Assembly (NCBI GenBank): GCA_918262735.1
Contig: CAKJYJ010000003.1
Span: 272,883-336,882 of the forward strand
Length of the DNA stretch: 64,000 bases
Direction of reading: 5' to 3'
Source of the DNA: Clostridiales bacterium
Lineage (GTDB): Bacteria; Bacillota; Clostridia; Christensenellales; UBA1242
Under the pieces are notes generated by a model. It had not been told where the DNA came from and did no database searches. It saw only the letters and a list, made by a program, of their open reading frames with translations. Each line of letters opens with the position of its first letter. Positions within the stretch are counted from its first letter, which is position 1. Below are positions 1 to 9,593 of the stretch, one piece after another. The position numbers were made by a program, and so were the translations under genes.

Positions 1-190
1 ATAACTTAAGAATTGTTAATATTTCATTGATAACATTTGGCATAATTAGGCTGTTTTGTTCAACCGACATGCCCAATTTTGAACTTTCTGAAATTTCATC
101 AAACAAGTTATAATATCCATTTGGTGCCACATCTAAAAGCGACATATTAACTGTTTCCGCTCCCAATTTAATAATGGCTATTTTTTCCAT
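1..190 (-). CDS. Ppx/GppA-type phosphatase, N-terminal part
   Basis: Partial gene running off the left edge; 63 codons are visible. It starts MEKIAIIKLGAETVNMSLLDV, followed by a segment like LFDEISESSKLGM. This matches the N-terminal beta-strand layout of exopolyphosphatase/guanosine pentaphosphatase (ASKHA fold), in which a D/K-x-G-S/A loop precedes a strand and a 'xxRLG' segment. Here the usual Asp-Leu-Gly-Ser is Lys-Leu-Gly-Ala, so the catalytic loop may be altered. The ATG at 190 has a good AAGGTGAT ribosome site and lies 13 nt after the ferredoxin stop, so the two are probably cotranscribed. The family call rests on a short segment and is tentative. Confidence 0.5.
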   Translation of the reverse strand, partial: MEKIAIIKLGAETVNMSLLDVAPNGYYNLFDEISESSKLGMSVEQNSLIMPNVINEILTILKL

Positions 191-203
191 AATTTATCAC
201 CTT

Positions 204-374
204 CTAATATTCGATTTTTATTGCTTCAACGGGACAAGACGCTTCGCAAGTGCCACATTTTATGCACTTATTAGTATCTATAACCGCTTTTCCATCTTCA
301 TCAAAACTAATTGCTTCAACTGGGCAAAGTTGAACACATGTGCCACAGCCAATACATTTATCTTTGTCTACCAT
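204..374 (-). CDS. 2[4Fe-4S] bacterial ferredoxin
   Basis: A 56-residue ferredoxin with two classical CxxCxxCxxxCP cluster motifs, CIGCGTCVQLCP near residue 8 and CIKCGTCEASCP near residue 37. It would carry two [4Fe-4S] clusters and act as a low-potential cytosolic electron carrier in anaerobic metabolism. The start at 374 is chosen over an upstream in-frame ATG because ATTAGGAG lies 6 nt ahead of MVDKDKC and because 56 residues is the usual family length; the upstream extension is basic and unrelated. The gene is followed 13 nt later by the Ppx-like gene on the same strand. Confidence 0.95.
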   Translation of the reverse strand: MVDKDKCIGCGTCVQLCPVEAISFDEDGKAVIDTNKCIKCGTCEASCPVEAIKIEY

Positions 375-513
375 AAAACTTCTCCTAATTGTACTACGAG
401 ATTTTAACATATAAATAAAAATTTGTAAACATTTTTTTAATAACAAATGTCATTTTCACAATAATATTTATCAAATCATCGTATATACACCGATTACAAA
501 CAAAAAAAACAAA

Positions 514-1257
514 TCAACCTAAAGCCAAATCCAAAATCATCATAACAATAAAACCCAAGAATAATCCTGTCATTGCGGCTTTACCATCAATACTAACAGC
601 TTCCGGCATTAAACTCGTACACGCAACACAAATCATCACCGCAGCGGCAAATACCAACATATACGGCAAAATAACTAGCATTTTTACCCCTATAATATAG
701 GCAATAAGCCCAGAAGGAACCTCAATAAAACCGACAGCCGATGAAACAAAAAAAGCCATCATTTTATTGCACCCATTTACACTAAGAGGAAAAGATAAAG
801 ATGAGCCCTCTGGTATGTTTTGTATACCAATACCAACAGATATCATTATTGCAGAAATAATTGCCTCATGGGTTCCAATTAAATTTGCTCCAGCAAAAGC
901 AAAACCAATACACATTCCCTCGGGTATGTTGTGTATTGCCATACTAATCGCAAGTAGTTTTATATCAGATTTATTATCAACACTTTTATTTTGAATGCTG
1001 TCCATAACATAAAACATTATATAAGCCAAAACAAAACACATACCAAAAACCAGCCATGATTTTATATTCAAAAGATCACAGTACTCAATTGCTGGTATTA
1101 TTAAAGAAAAAATGCTTGAAGCTAACATTACCCCGGCTGAAAACGAATGTAAAATAGATGTAATTCTATTGGTGTTTTTTTTAATTATAAAAACAGTTCC
1201 AGCCCCAACACTTGTTAATAAAAAACACATAAAAGAAAAAATGAATGTAAAGAACAT
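514..1257 (-). CDS. ZIP-family metal transporter (ZupT/GufA type)
   Basis: A 247-residue integral membrane protein with about eight hydrophobic segments. Transmembrane helix 4 contains HNIPEG and helix 5 contains QNIPEG, the paired metal-binding motifs of ZIP zinc/iron/manganese importers; the second motif has Gln where many family members have His. The role would be divalent metal uptake at the cytoplasmic membrane. Start: an in-frame ATG exists six codons upstream, but 1257 has GGAGAATAACT directly before it and is preferred. It is divergent from the solenoid/exporter operon at 1368, which may also concern metals; that link is inference. Substrate cannot be read from the sequence. Confidence 0.9.
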   Translation of the reverse strand: MFFTFIFSFMCFLLTSVGAGTVFIIKKNTNRITSILHSFSAGVMLASSIFSLIIPAIEYCDLLNIKSWLVFGMCFVLAYIMFYVMDSIQNKSVDNKSDIKLLAISMAIHNIPEGMCIGFAFAGANLIGTHEAIISAIMISVGIGIQNIPEGSSLSFPLSVNGCNKMMAFFVSSAVGFIEVPSGLIAYIIGVKMLVILPYMLVFAAAVMICVACTSLMPEAVSIDGKAAMTGLFLGFIVMMILDLALG

Positions 1258-1320
1258 AGTTATTCTCCAAAGCATTTTATTTTTACTACAAAAAAAGTGT
1301 GACTAACTTTATTATTTTAA

Positions 1321-1350
1321 TTGCTTTTTACACAAGTAATGGTATATACT
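1321..1350 (+). promoter_or_regulatory. sigma-70-type promoter for the solenoid/exporter operon
   Basis: TTGCTT (1321-1326), an 18-nt spacer, then TATACT (1345-1350). This places the transcription start about 10 nt before the AGGAG ribosome site of the gene at 1368. Confidence 0.55.
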
Positions 1351-1367
1351 TGATTTAGGAGAAATTT

Positions 1368-2219
1368 ATGTCATTTTTCAATTTGTTTAAGGAAAAAATC
1401 ATAGAGCCAACCATTCATGAAAATGAACAGGGTTTAACATTGCTTGATGGTGCACATATTCTTAATAATTGCAACAAAGTCAAATTAGATGGTTCTGCAA
1501 TTGTTTTAGAAAGCCACAACACAAATTATGACACAGTTCGCGGAAAATCAAAAATCCAAATTTTGGATGGTGGTAGAATCAACGAAGTTTGTGGCCACGT
1601 TAAGCTTGGGTTTATAAAAGATATGTATATAGCTCATGTTAAAGGTCACGTTGAAATCACAACAATTAACTCTGGAACAATTGATTATATTAAAGACCAC
1701 ACAACCATAAGAACATTAAATAATGGTAATATTAGATTTATTGATGACAGAGCAAGAATTGACACCATGAACAACGGAAAAATCCTTTATGTTAGAGGAA
1801 ATGCCAAAATTGGAACAATGATTAATGGAACAATTGAGGGTCTTGTTGATAACGCACAAATATCAACAATTCAAAATGGAAAAATTAATTATGTTCTTGA
1901 TAAATCATATATTGGAACAATTAACCATTCAATAATTGGAGAAGTTTGTGATAACACAGAAATTGGAACATTCTCTGATGGTGAGATATCCGTAATTGTT
2001 GGAAACTCAATTGTCTGCCAACAAATTGGTGGAAAAGTTACAAACAAACAACATGGCTCAATTATTGTGTATACATTAAGAAAAGATACTAAAAAAACTC
2101 GAAAAAAACAAGGTACCTTTGAAAATTCTACAGCAACAAATGAAGAGAAAGATTCAACCCAAGATGGTAATGACGTTAAATTCGGCGAACAAACATCAAT
2201 TCTGGATATGGAGGAGTAA
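1368..2219 (+). CDS. 17-residue tandem-repeat beta-solenoid protein, unknown function
   Basis: 283 residues. From about residue 60 to 230 the protein is built of roughly ten consecutive 17-residue repeats of the form xxxIxTIxxGxIxxIxD, for example HTTIRTLNNGNIRFIDD and NAKIGTMINGTIEGLVD. Regular Ile/Val spacing and Asn-Gly turns predict a right-handed beta-solenoid. There is no signal peptide or membrane segment, so it should be cytosolic. The N-terminus (about 25 residues) and a Lys/Glu-rich tail after residue 235 lie outside the repeats. AGGAG precedes the ATG by 5 nt. The stop is 3 nt before the next gene, a putative metal exporter, so the two are translationally coupled. I do not recognise a named family. 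Confidence 0.8.
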   Translation: MSFFNLFKEKIIEPTIHENEQGLTLLDGAHILNNCNKVKLDGSAIVLESHNTNYDTVRGKSKIQILDGGRINEVCGHVKLGFIKDMYIAHVKGHVEITTINSGTIDYIKDHTTIRTLNNGNIRFIDDRARIDTMNNGKILYVRGNAKIGTMINGTIEGLVDNAQISTIQNGKINYVLDKSYIGTINHSIIGEVCDNTEIGTFSDGEISVIVGNSIVCQQIGGKVTNKQHGSIIVYTLRKDTKKTRKKQGTFENSTATNEEKDSTQDGNDVKFGEQTSILDMEE

Positions 2220-2222
2220 TTA

Positions 2223-3137
2223 ATGGGTGAATTCTTTAAGGAATTGTTTAAGGTGCTTGGCGATGCTTCAATTGACACCTTAAAAACAATTCCTATTTTA
2301 TTTGGCGTTTACATTCTTGTTAGCTATTTTGAGCATAACACTCACCGCTATCTAAACTTTTTAAGAAAGGCAAAAAAATATGGCCCATTTGTTGGGGCAA
2401 CCGTTGGAATTGTTCCACAATGCGGTTTTTCAGTTGCAATGGCAGACTTATATAATAAAAAAAGTATTAGTATTGGAACGTTAATTTCTGTTTTCATTGC
2501 AACAAGTGACGAAGCAATACCAATTTTATTCTCGAACTACAATTTTATTTTACCTCTACTCTGCTTAATAGCAATAAAATTTGTGTATGCAATAATATGT
2601 GGATACTTAATTGATTTTATTGTTAACATAAAAAGAAAAAAACAAGAGTATATTATTGACGCGGCGGTGTTGCCACATAGTGAACCTTGTGAATGTGGGC
2701 ATGAAGACCATGACCACGAGCATTCAAATCATTGCTGTGCAGATAATATATTTATTGATGCAATTAAACATACATTAAAAATTGCCCTGTTTATATTCAT
2801 TGTAAATATTGTACTTAATTCAATAATTGAATGGTCAGGATTTGAAATAACCTCATTAAATCAAATAAACACACTTGCCCAACCTTTTATTAGCTCACTT
2901 ATTGGTTTAATTCCAAATTGTGCAGCATCCGTCCTTCTTGTTGAAATATATATGGCGGGTGGAATGACTTTTGGAGCGCTTTTATCTGGACTCGCAACTG
3001 GGGCTGGTGTTGGTCTATTGGTATTATTCAAGCATAATAAAAATGCAATAGGAAATAATTTGTTAATTGTTGGCACTGTTTATATTCTTGGCTGCATAAT
3101 TGGTGTCATAGTTAATCTATTTCATGTGGTTTTATAA
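2223..3137 (+). CDS. Putative heavy-metal exporter (ArsP_2 / 'putative manganese transporter' family)
   Basis: 304 residues, about ten hydrophobic segments in two related halves. Each half carries the family's P-x-C signature: IVPQCGFSVAM near residue 65 and LIPNCAASVLL near residue 235, as in the 10-TM 'putative heavy-metal exporter' proteins related to ArsP permeases. A cytosolic-loop cluster of His, Cys and acidic residues near residues 155-172 (CECGHEDHDHEHSNHCC) is a plausible metal sensor or chaperone loop. GGAGG of the preceding gene's last codons serves as its ribosome site. The substrate (Mn, other metals or arsenical) is not defined by sequence. No yybP-ykoY-like leader is apparent upstream of the operon. 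Confidence 0.8.
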   Translation: MGEFFKELFKVLGDASIDTLKTIPILFGVYILVSYFEHNTHRYLNFLRKAKKYGPFVGATVGIVPQCGFSVAMADLYNKKSISIGTLISVFIATSDEAIPILFSNYNFILPLLCLIAIKFVYAIICGYLIDFIVNIKRKKQEYIIDAAVLPHSEPCECGHEDHDHEHSNHCCADNIFIDAIKHTLKIALFIFIVNIVLNSIIEWSGFEITSLNQINTLAQPFISSLIGLIPNCAASVLLVEIYMAGGMTFGALLSGLATGAGVGLLVLFKHNKNAIGNNLLIVGTVYILGCIIGVIVNLFHVVL

Positions 3138-3164
3138 ACAATATTAATAATATATATTAAACAC

Positions 3165-3204
3165 AAAAAACACTTGACAGCAATGCTCTATCAAGTGTTT
3201 TTTT
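3165..3204. terminator. Bidirectional terminator between the exporter gene and secF
   Basis: AACACTTGA pairs with TCAAGTGTT around a 13-nt loop. A-runs on the left and T-runs on the right allow it to serve both converging genes. Confidence 0.9.
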
Positions 3205-3221
3205 ATTGTTAATATAAATGC

Positions 3222-4214
3222 TTATTCCTTATTCTTTTTATACTTTCTAACATATGTTAATGCAAACAATGAAGGCGTTACGTAAAGACCAGTAAACACA
3301 ATAACCAATATTGCTTCAATATAAGCTAAACATAAATTAAATACTGGATTCATAATGTTAAATAGAGATAACACAACCAATGAAGCAACAGCAAAACAGG
3401 TAATAAATAAATATTTATCAAACCCATGTAAAATCGCATCATCAACTAACTCATAATTAGAAAGTTTTACATATTTTTCGTTTGTTTTCTCAAGCCTTTT
3501 TGCCCTACGTTCAAATAAGAATACATATAGTAAACTCAAAATTGATACAAATGGCAATAATGATAACGTAAATAATCCAAGTTGAACTCTGGTTACCATG
3601 ATTAAGGCAAATACCAAAACATTGTTATATATCGATGCTAAAAGACCAAGAACCGAAGCATGAAGCCCCATTCTGAAAGCCATATACAAACATATTGCAA
3701 GTGTGGTTACAAATGTTGCCAAAATACTAGAAACTATTGTCCACGAAGAAACCTGCCCTTCAAATGTGGAAACAACAACCAAATTTCTATTTTCAATTTC
3801 CTCGGCACTTGTTTCTGTATAAAATTTATTAATCAAGCCTTCTTTTATGCCATCTACCAATGCTTGCTCATTTGCCTCATTTGAATTATATGCGATTTTT
3901 ACAACAAAAACTTTATTATAAGTTGTTAAATCATTTTCAATAGAATAAATATTTCCACGAACATTATTTTCTTCTAGCACAATATCAACATCTGCCTTCA
4001 GTTGGTTATAACCACCAAAATCTTCAAAATCCGTTGTCTGTGACATTACTGAAGCAATAACGCCACCCTTAAATTCCATACCCTTGTTAAAACCAAATGC
4101 AAACATAAACACAAGTGCCAAAACGGCAACAACGGCAGGAACAATCAAAGCTTTATACAATTTCTTAGAAAAACTATAATTATTTTTCACTATACATGTT
4201 TTTAACTTACTCAT
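3222..4214 (-). CDS. secF: Protein translocase subunit SecF
   Basis: 330 residues. One N-terminal transmembrane helix (about 20-42) is followed by a GMEFKGG motif (the family's G-x-D/E-F-x-G-G), a periplasm-facing type domain of about 110 residues, then five C-terminal helices, matching SecF. With SecD it uses the proton-motive force to help proteins through SecYEG. Its ATG lies inside the last codons of secD (8-nt overlap), so translation is coupled. The length is near the family norm. It converges on the metal-exporter gene across a shared terminator. Confidence 0.9.
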   Translation of the reverse strand: MSKLKTCIVKNNYSFSKKLYKALIVPAVVAVLALVFMFAFGFNKGMEFKGGVIASVMSQTTDFEDFGGYNQLKADVDIVLEENNVRGNIYSIENDLTTYNKVFVVKIAYNSNEANEQALVDGIKEGLINKFYTETSAEEIENRNLVVVSTFEGQVSSWTIVSSILATFVTTLAICLYMAFRMGLHASVLGLLASIYNNVLVFALIMVTRVQLGLFTLSLLPFVSILSLLYVFLFERRAKRLEKTNEKYVKLSNYELVDDAILHGFDKYLFITCFAVASLVVLSLFNIMNPVFNLCLAYIEAILVIVFTGLYVTPSLFALTYVRKYKKNKE

Positions 4215-5505
4215 TGCCTTCCCCCTTAGTGAATTTTAATCTTTTGTAGTCTTTACTATTAATATAAACATACCATGTGATAAAGTCCTTAAACATTACT
4301 ATTGTGTTAAATAGCCCAACAAACGCAACTATTGCCAATGAAATCCCAAATGTTGAAACGTAAGGAATATTCCATAAGCCCAAAACTAAACCGCCAATAA
4401 ATGCAATTACGTTTATGTCTAAAATTTTCAACCAAGATTTCTTAAAGCCAGTTTTCACTGCAAGTTGCAGTCGTTTTAAGTAATAGAACTCTGTTTTAAT
4501 TTTATTAAGGTATAACATATGACTAACAGTCATTAATCCAAGCCCCATCATTGCCCCCAAAACACCAGCTATTGACATTGTTGTTAAAGGAAGAGCCTGC
4601 ATTAAGAATATTGAAACTACCATACCAATTAATATGGAAAGATTCGCAACGAAACCCAAATCCCCAAACAAAACAGGCAAAACAACCAACATTGCAATTA
4701 CTATTAAAACAAAAGCAATCATTGTGAATAAAAGTGTGTTTTGACCCAAAGTTGGTGTGCTTTCACTATTGGTAATGGTTTGTATGTTAATTCCAGTTGA
4801 ACTCATTATTATCTGAAGCGCATAGTTTTGTGCGGTGTCTTTTGTGTATCCAGATGAATAAAATGACAGATAGTCGTTATTTGTTTCCTGAATCTCCAAT
4901 GAAGATTGCTTTTCACCATCAATGTAGAAATAAATATAAGAATTTGATGTTGCTGCAACCTGCCTAGACAATTCATGATATTTCTCTGCACCCTCTTTGG
5001 TGAATTCAATAACAATGCCATTATATTCTGTGTCTAAATTAACTTGCGTTGTTGTGTAAGCATTTTTAACATATGTTCCAACGATATCATACTCCCCAAG
5101 TTCATCTTCTGTTATTGTTTCTTGATCTTTTGAAGAAATGAAAAATGACTTAGGCTCCCCAATAATACTTAAAATATTTGAAGAATTATTTGTTGAATCT
5201 ATTTCAACTCTGATATAATCCCCCATTCTGAAAACACCAGCATTTGTAAAACCCTGAGACATTAGAATATCTCTAATTCTGTTAATTGTTCCATTAATTT
5301 CTTCGTCAGATGCATCTTCTGTTGTTATTTCATAAACAGCGGAACTACCATTGGTTATATCACTTGTTGCTGTTATGGAATTAAACAAACCATTGTAATT
5401 TGTGTTTGATGCTGGTAACTTAAAACTAGCAAAACATAAAACAATGGCAATTGCTAACAAAACACCAACGAAACAGAAATTAAATTTAGCTCTTTTTTTG
5501 TTCAT
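4207..5505 (-). CDS. secD: Protein translocase subunit SecD
   Basis: 432 residues: one N-terminal helix (about 10-28), a large extracytoplasmic region (about 30-250) ending in a P1-head-like segment, and five C-terminal helices from about 260. This matches SecD, the partner of SecF in the accessory translocase. The extracytoplasmic part is divergent from Proteobacteria, as is normal for clostridial SecD. GAGGAG sits 6 nt before the ATG. The gene is separated from the TIGR04086 gene upstream by its own promoter. Confidence 0.88.
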   Translation of the reverse strand: MNKKRAKFNFCFVGVLLAIAIVLCFASFKLPASNTNYNGLFNSITATSDITNGSSAVYEITTEDASDEEINGTINRIRDILMSQGFTNAGVFRMGDYIRVEIDSTNNSSNILSIIGEPKSFFISSKDQETITEDELGEYDIVGTYVKNAYTTTQVNLDTEYNGIVIEFTKEGAEKYHELSRQVAATSNSYIYFYIDGEKQSSLEIQETNNDYLSFYSSGYTKDTAQNYALQIIMSSTGINIQTITNSESTPTLGQNTLLFTMIAFVLIVIAMLVVLPVLFGDLGFVANLSILIGMVVSIFLMQALPLTTMSIAGVLGAMMGLGLMTVSHMLYLNKIKTEFYYLKRLQLAVKTGFKKSWLKILDINVIAFIGGLVLGLWNIPYVSTFGISLAIVAFVGLFNTIVMFKDFITWYVYINSKDYKRLKFTKGEGNE

Positions 5506-5556
5506 TATTTCTCCTCGTAAAAATTTTTTTGTAATAATACAAAATCACACTTTAGA

Positions 5557-5585
5557 ATTATATAAAACAAATTGACATAAGTCAA
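5557..5585 (-). promoter_or_regulatory. secDF promoter with palindrome over the -35 box
   Basis: Minus strand TTGACT (5580-5585), 17-nt spacer, TATAAT (5557-5562). The palindrome TTGAC-ATAA-GTCAA at 5572-5585 covers the -35 box and could be an operator. Confidence 0.75.
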
Positions 5586-5621
5586 TTAATTTTTGACAAA
5601 ATATTGAATTACATTCAATAA

Positions 5622-5645
5622 AAGCGGTTAAAACCATAACCGCTT
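5622..5645 (-). terminator. Terminator after the TIGR04086 gene
   Basis: AAGCGGTT and AACCGCTT form an 8-bp stem with an 8-nt loop, followed on the minus strand by TTTTATT. Confidence 0.75.
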
Positions 5646-5695
5646 GATAAATATATCACAAAAATCAAATTTTAACAAGAGAATATCAACATTTG

Positions 5696-6106
5696 TTATT
5701 TTCTTCTTGAAAATAGATTTACAGAAATTACACCAGATATTGCACCACAAATGCCACCAAAAATTAAATCATTTATTAAAGATGGATTAAAAGACAAACC
5801 ACCATTTAGAAGTGAAAATACAAAAAATGCCAAAACGGTGTATAAAAATCCTATTAAAAATCCAGCAATCAGCCCCATTTCATTCATTTTTTTTAATCCG
5901 ACAAATGTTCCCAATAAAATACTAAGTATTTTTATAACTTGATTAATTGGTTTTATGTAATCCACGCTAATGTCAACAAATCTAAGCAAAAATGCAAACA
6001 CACAAATAAGTATTAAAGAAACTGATGTGGCAAGTAAAACACCTTTAACAATAGATTTTATGAATAAACCTCTTTCCTCATTTTTTGATGCTTGAACAGT
6101 CCCCAT
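5696..6106 (-). CDS. TIGR04086 family (DUF3792) membrane protein
   Basis: 136 residues with four hydrophobic segments (about 20-40, 50-70, 78-100, 112-130) and a short charged N-terminus. Length, topology and Gly-rich helices match the TIGR04086/DUF3792 family, which in Clostridia often lies beside yajC and secDF as here. Function is not established. The ATG follows directly after the T-tract of a terminator hairpin, and the only possible Shine-Dalgarno is GGGGG within the 3' arm of that hairpin. Expression from the upstream promoter would therefore need both read-through and opening of the hairpin. Confidence 0.8.
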   Translation of the reverse strand: MGTVQASKNEERGLFIKSIVKGVLLATSVSLILICVFAFLLRFVDISVDYIKPINQVIKILSILLGTFVGLKKMNEMGLIAGFLIGFLYTVLAFFVFSLLNGGLSFNPSLINDLIFGGICGAISGVISVNLFSRRK

Positions 6107-6136
6107 AAAAAACCCCCATATTTTAAAATATGAGGG
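6107..6136 (-). terminator. Terminator hairpin that also contains the ribosome binding site of the next gene
   Basis: On the minus strand a 12-bp self-complementary stem (CCCTCATATTTT / AAAATATGGGGG, one G-U pair) is followed by six T and then at once by ATG of the TIGR04086 gene. GGGGG in the 3' arm, 6 nt before that ATG, is the only candidate Shine-Dalgarno. Confidence 0.85.
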
Positions 6137-6172
6137 TCAATTTTATAATATTACAAATATCAAAATAATGCC

Positions 6173-6259
6173 TTAGTTAAAGACATAACCAAACAACACA
6201 ACCAATAATACCAACGCCAAAATTGGAAAAACAATCTCCTCAAAAGTAGCTAAAATCAT
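6173..6259 (-). CDS. 28-residue single-helix membrane peptide, unrecognised
   Basis: A short ORF of 28 codons that begins MILATFEEI and ends LFGYVFN, with a continuous hydrophobic stretch of about 18 residues (from residue 9 on) that could span the membrane. It is supported by ACAGGAG 6 nt upstream of the ATG, a strong promoter at 6356-6383, and a terminator 37 nt beyond its stop. It lies where yajC often sits between tgt and secDF, but it lacks the yajC-length sequence and basic tail. It could be a stand-alone membrane microprotein, a type-I-toxin-like peptide, or a leader peptide that controls read-through into the TIGR04086 gene. Confidence 0.6.
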   Translation of the reverse strand: MILATFEEIVFPILALVLLVVLFGYVFN

Positions 6260-6355
6260 TTTGTCTCCTGTAAAAATATGTTTGTTGAGTTTTATGTGTA
6301 AATATTATTGAAAACTCACACAAAAAAAACAATTCACTATTTACCAACGGTGAAT

Positions 6356-6383
6356 ATTATACACGAAAAATATAAAAAATCAA
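6356..6383 (-). promoter_or_regulatory. Promoter of the 28-codon ORF
   Basis: Minus strand TTGATT (6378-6383), 16-nt spacer, TATAAT (6356-6361). The 5' leader of about 90 nt contains an 8-bp stem TGAGTTTT / AAAACTCA with a 17-nt loop shortly before the AGGAG. Confidence 0.75.
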
Positions 6384-6386
6384 GTG

Positions 6387-7502
<1,116 letters not shown>

Positions 7503-7516
7503 TTATTAATCAATCC

Positions 7517-8551
7517 TTATAACAATAACATTGCATCACCAAAACTGAAAAATCTATATTTTTCTTTAACTGCAACGTCATATATTTTTTTTATATCTTC
7601 CAATCCTTCAAATGCAGAAACAAGCATCAACAATGTACTTTGAGGCAAATGAAAATTGGTAATCAATCCATCAACAATCTTAAAATCATATGGTGGATAA
7701 ATAAAAATGCTTGTGTCCCCTTTTGTTGGCAATAATTCATTCTTTTTTATGGCTACACTTTCAAGAACCCTCACGGTTGTTGTTCCGCAAGCAATTATTC
7801 TTTTTCCTTCCTTTTTGGCTTTGTTAATTCTATTTGCAACCTCTTCTGAAATTTCAAAATATTCAGAATGCATTTCATGATTTAAAATGTTATCTTCTTT
7901 AACTGGCCTAAAGGTTCCCAGGCCAACATGCAACATAACCTCTAATACTTCAACACCCTTTTTCTTAACAGAATTTAACAATTCTTCTGTCCAGTGAAGC
8001 CCCGCTGTTGGTGCTGCTGATGAACCCTTTTCCTTACTATACACCGTTTGATAATCTTCATTATTTTCAAGTTTTTTGGTTATGTATGGTGGTAACGGCA
8101 TAGAACCAATTTCCTCTAGTATTTCTTCAAATCTACCATCATATATAAAACGTACTTTCAAAACACCATCGGTTAATCTTTCCAATAATTGCATTTTAAG
8201 TTTTTCACCAAATAATATGATTGTATCTTCTTTTATTCTTTTTGCTGGTTTTGCAATAACTTCCCAATCAGTTAAATTAACTCTCTTATTGAGTAACACT
8301 TCAATATTGGCACCAGTACCCTGTTTAACACCATATATTCTTGCAGGAAGAACTCTTGAATTATTAAGAACTAAAACATCATTTGGTGTTAAATAATCCA
8401 AGATATCACTAAACACCTTGTGTTCTATTTTTTTTGTTTTTTTATCATAAACAAGTAATCTTGCACTATCTCTTGGTTCTGCTGGCGATTGAGCAATTAA
8501 TTCTTCTGGCAAATAATAATCGTAGGTGCTTCTTTTAGTATATTCCGTCAT
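7517..8551 (-). CDS. queA: S-adenosylmethionine:tRNA ribosyltransferase-isomerase
   Basis: 344 residues. The N-terminal YDLPxELIAQxP-like segment ([21 protein letters not shown]), the central [13 protein letters not shown] and [14 protein letters not shown], and the C-terminal [18 protein letters not shown] blocks are diagnostic of QueA. It transfers the ribosyl part of SAM to preQ1 in tRNA to form epoxyqueuosine. It overlaps the ruvB 3' end by 17 nt, with AAGGCGG inside ruvB as its ribosome site, so the two are coupled. Confidence 0.97.
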   Translation of the reverse strand: MTEYTKRSTYDYYLPEELIAQSPAEPRDSARLLVYDKKTKKIEHKVFSDILDYLTPNDVLVLNNSRVLPARIYGVKQGTGANIEVLLNKRVNLTDWEVIAKPAKRIKEDTIILFGEKLKMQLLERLTDGVLKVRFIYDGRFEEILEEIGSMPLPPYITKKLENNEDYQTVYSKEKGSSAAPTAGLHWTEELLNSVKKKGVEVLEVMLHVGLGTFRPVKEDNILNHEMHSEYFEISEEVANRINKAKKEGKRIIACGTTTVRVLESVAIKKNELLPTKGDTSIFIYPPYDFKIVDGLITNFHLPQSTLLMLVSAFEGLEDIKKIYDVAVKEKYRFFSFGDAMLLL

Positions 8552-9593
8552 CAGAAACCGCCTTTAATGAATCTAATTGTGCCTTTTTGTCGGCAGAAAG
8601 TTCAACTCCAAAATGTTCATAAGCAGAAGATAATGCAACTCTTCCTCTTGGAGTTCTTGCAATAAAGCCAAGTTGCAACAAATACGGCTCATAAACATCT
8701 TCTATGGTGGTTGCATCCTCACCAGTTGATGAGGCAAGTGTTTCAAGCCCAACCGGACCACCAAGAAATTTTTTAATTATTGCAAGCATCAATTTTCTGT
8801 CAATATTATCTAGCCCCAATTTATCAATTTCCATCAATTCAAGGGCTTTATTTGCCATTTTAATGTCAATTTTTCCTTCGCCTAAAACATCTGCGTAATC
8901 ACGCACTCTTTTTAGCAGTCTATTTGCAAGTCTTGGAGTTCCCCGGCTTCTTTTTGCAATTTCTGTGCAAGCATCATCGTCAAGTTTAACATTCAATATG
9001 TTTGCCGATCTGTTAATAATTATTTTTAATTCATCAACGGAATATAACTCTAACCTGCAAATAACTCCAAATCTATCTCTAAGCGGACCGGTGAGCATAC
9101 CTGCACGGGTTGTTGCTCCAATTAAAGTAAATGGTTGTATTTTTAGACGCATATTCCTTGCTGATGGTCCTTTACCCACAATAAAATCCAAAGCAAAATC
9201 TTCCATTGCTGGATATAAAACCTCTTCAACAGACTTGTTTAATCTATGTATTTCATCAATAAATAAAACATCATTTTTATTTAAGTTTGTAAGTATTGCG
9301 GCAAGATCAGCAGCATGTTCAATAGTTGGACCACTAGTAATTTTTATTTGGCTACCCATTTCAGTTGCAATAATATGCGACAATGTGGTTTTACCAAGTC
9401 CTGGAGGACCATACAATAAAACATGGTCCAGAGTTTCACCCCTATTTTTTGCCGCTTTAATATATATTTCTAAATTGTTTTTTATCTTCTCTTGACCAAC
9501 ATAATCCTTCATTGTCCTTGGTCTTAAAGAGTTTTCAATCTCCAAATCGGTTGCATTTTTGGTGCTAGTAATAAATCTATCAACATTTTCCAT
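8535..9593 (-). CDS. ruvB: Holliday junction branch migration helicase RuvB
   Basis: 352 residues, AAA+ ATPase. Walker [10 protein letters not shown] near residue 62, Walker B LFIDEIH near 110, sensor GATTRAGML near 160, arginine-finger region GPLRDRFG, and a C-terminal winged helix ([21 protein letters not shown]). It drives RuvA-bound Holliday junction migration in recombination. Its ATG overlaps the ruvA stop (TAATG). Confidence 0.98.
   Translation of the reverse strand: MENVDRFITSTKNATDLEIENSLRPRTMKDYVGQEKIKNNLEIYIKAAKNRGETLDHVLLYGPPGLGKTTLSHIIATEMGSQIKITSGPTIEHAADLAAILTNLNKNDVLFIDEIHRLNKSVEEVLYPAMEDFALDFIVGKGPSARNMRLKIQPFTLIGATTRAGMLTGPLRDRFGVICRLELYSVDELKIIINRSANILNVKLDDDACTEIAKRSRGTPRLANRLLKRVRDYADVLGEGKIDIKMANKALELMEIDKLGLDNIDRKLMLAIIKKFLGGPVGLETLASSTGEDATTIEDVYEPYLLQLGFIARTPRGRVALSSAYEHFGVELSADKKAQLDSLKAVSDDGIY

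Noticed and set aside
767-994. Opposite-strand ORFs inside zip, ruvB, ruvA, ftsZ, uvrC and others
   Set aside because: They mirror the codon structure of well-supported genes, have no ribosome sites and match no families.
1276-1367. yybP-ykoY manganese riboswitch before the exporter operon
   Set aside because: The intergenic space is 92-110 nt and mostly promoter; no matching conserved loops are visible.
6173-6259. yajC gene in the expected position
   Set aside because: The ORF is only 28 codons and lacks the YajC soluble part, so it was described as an unrecognised microprotein.
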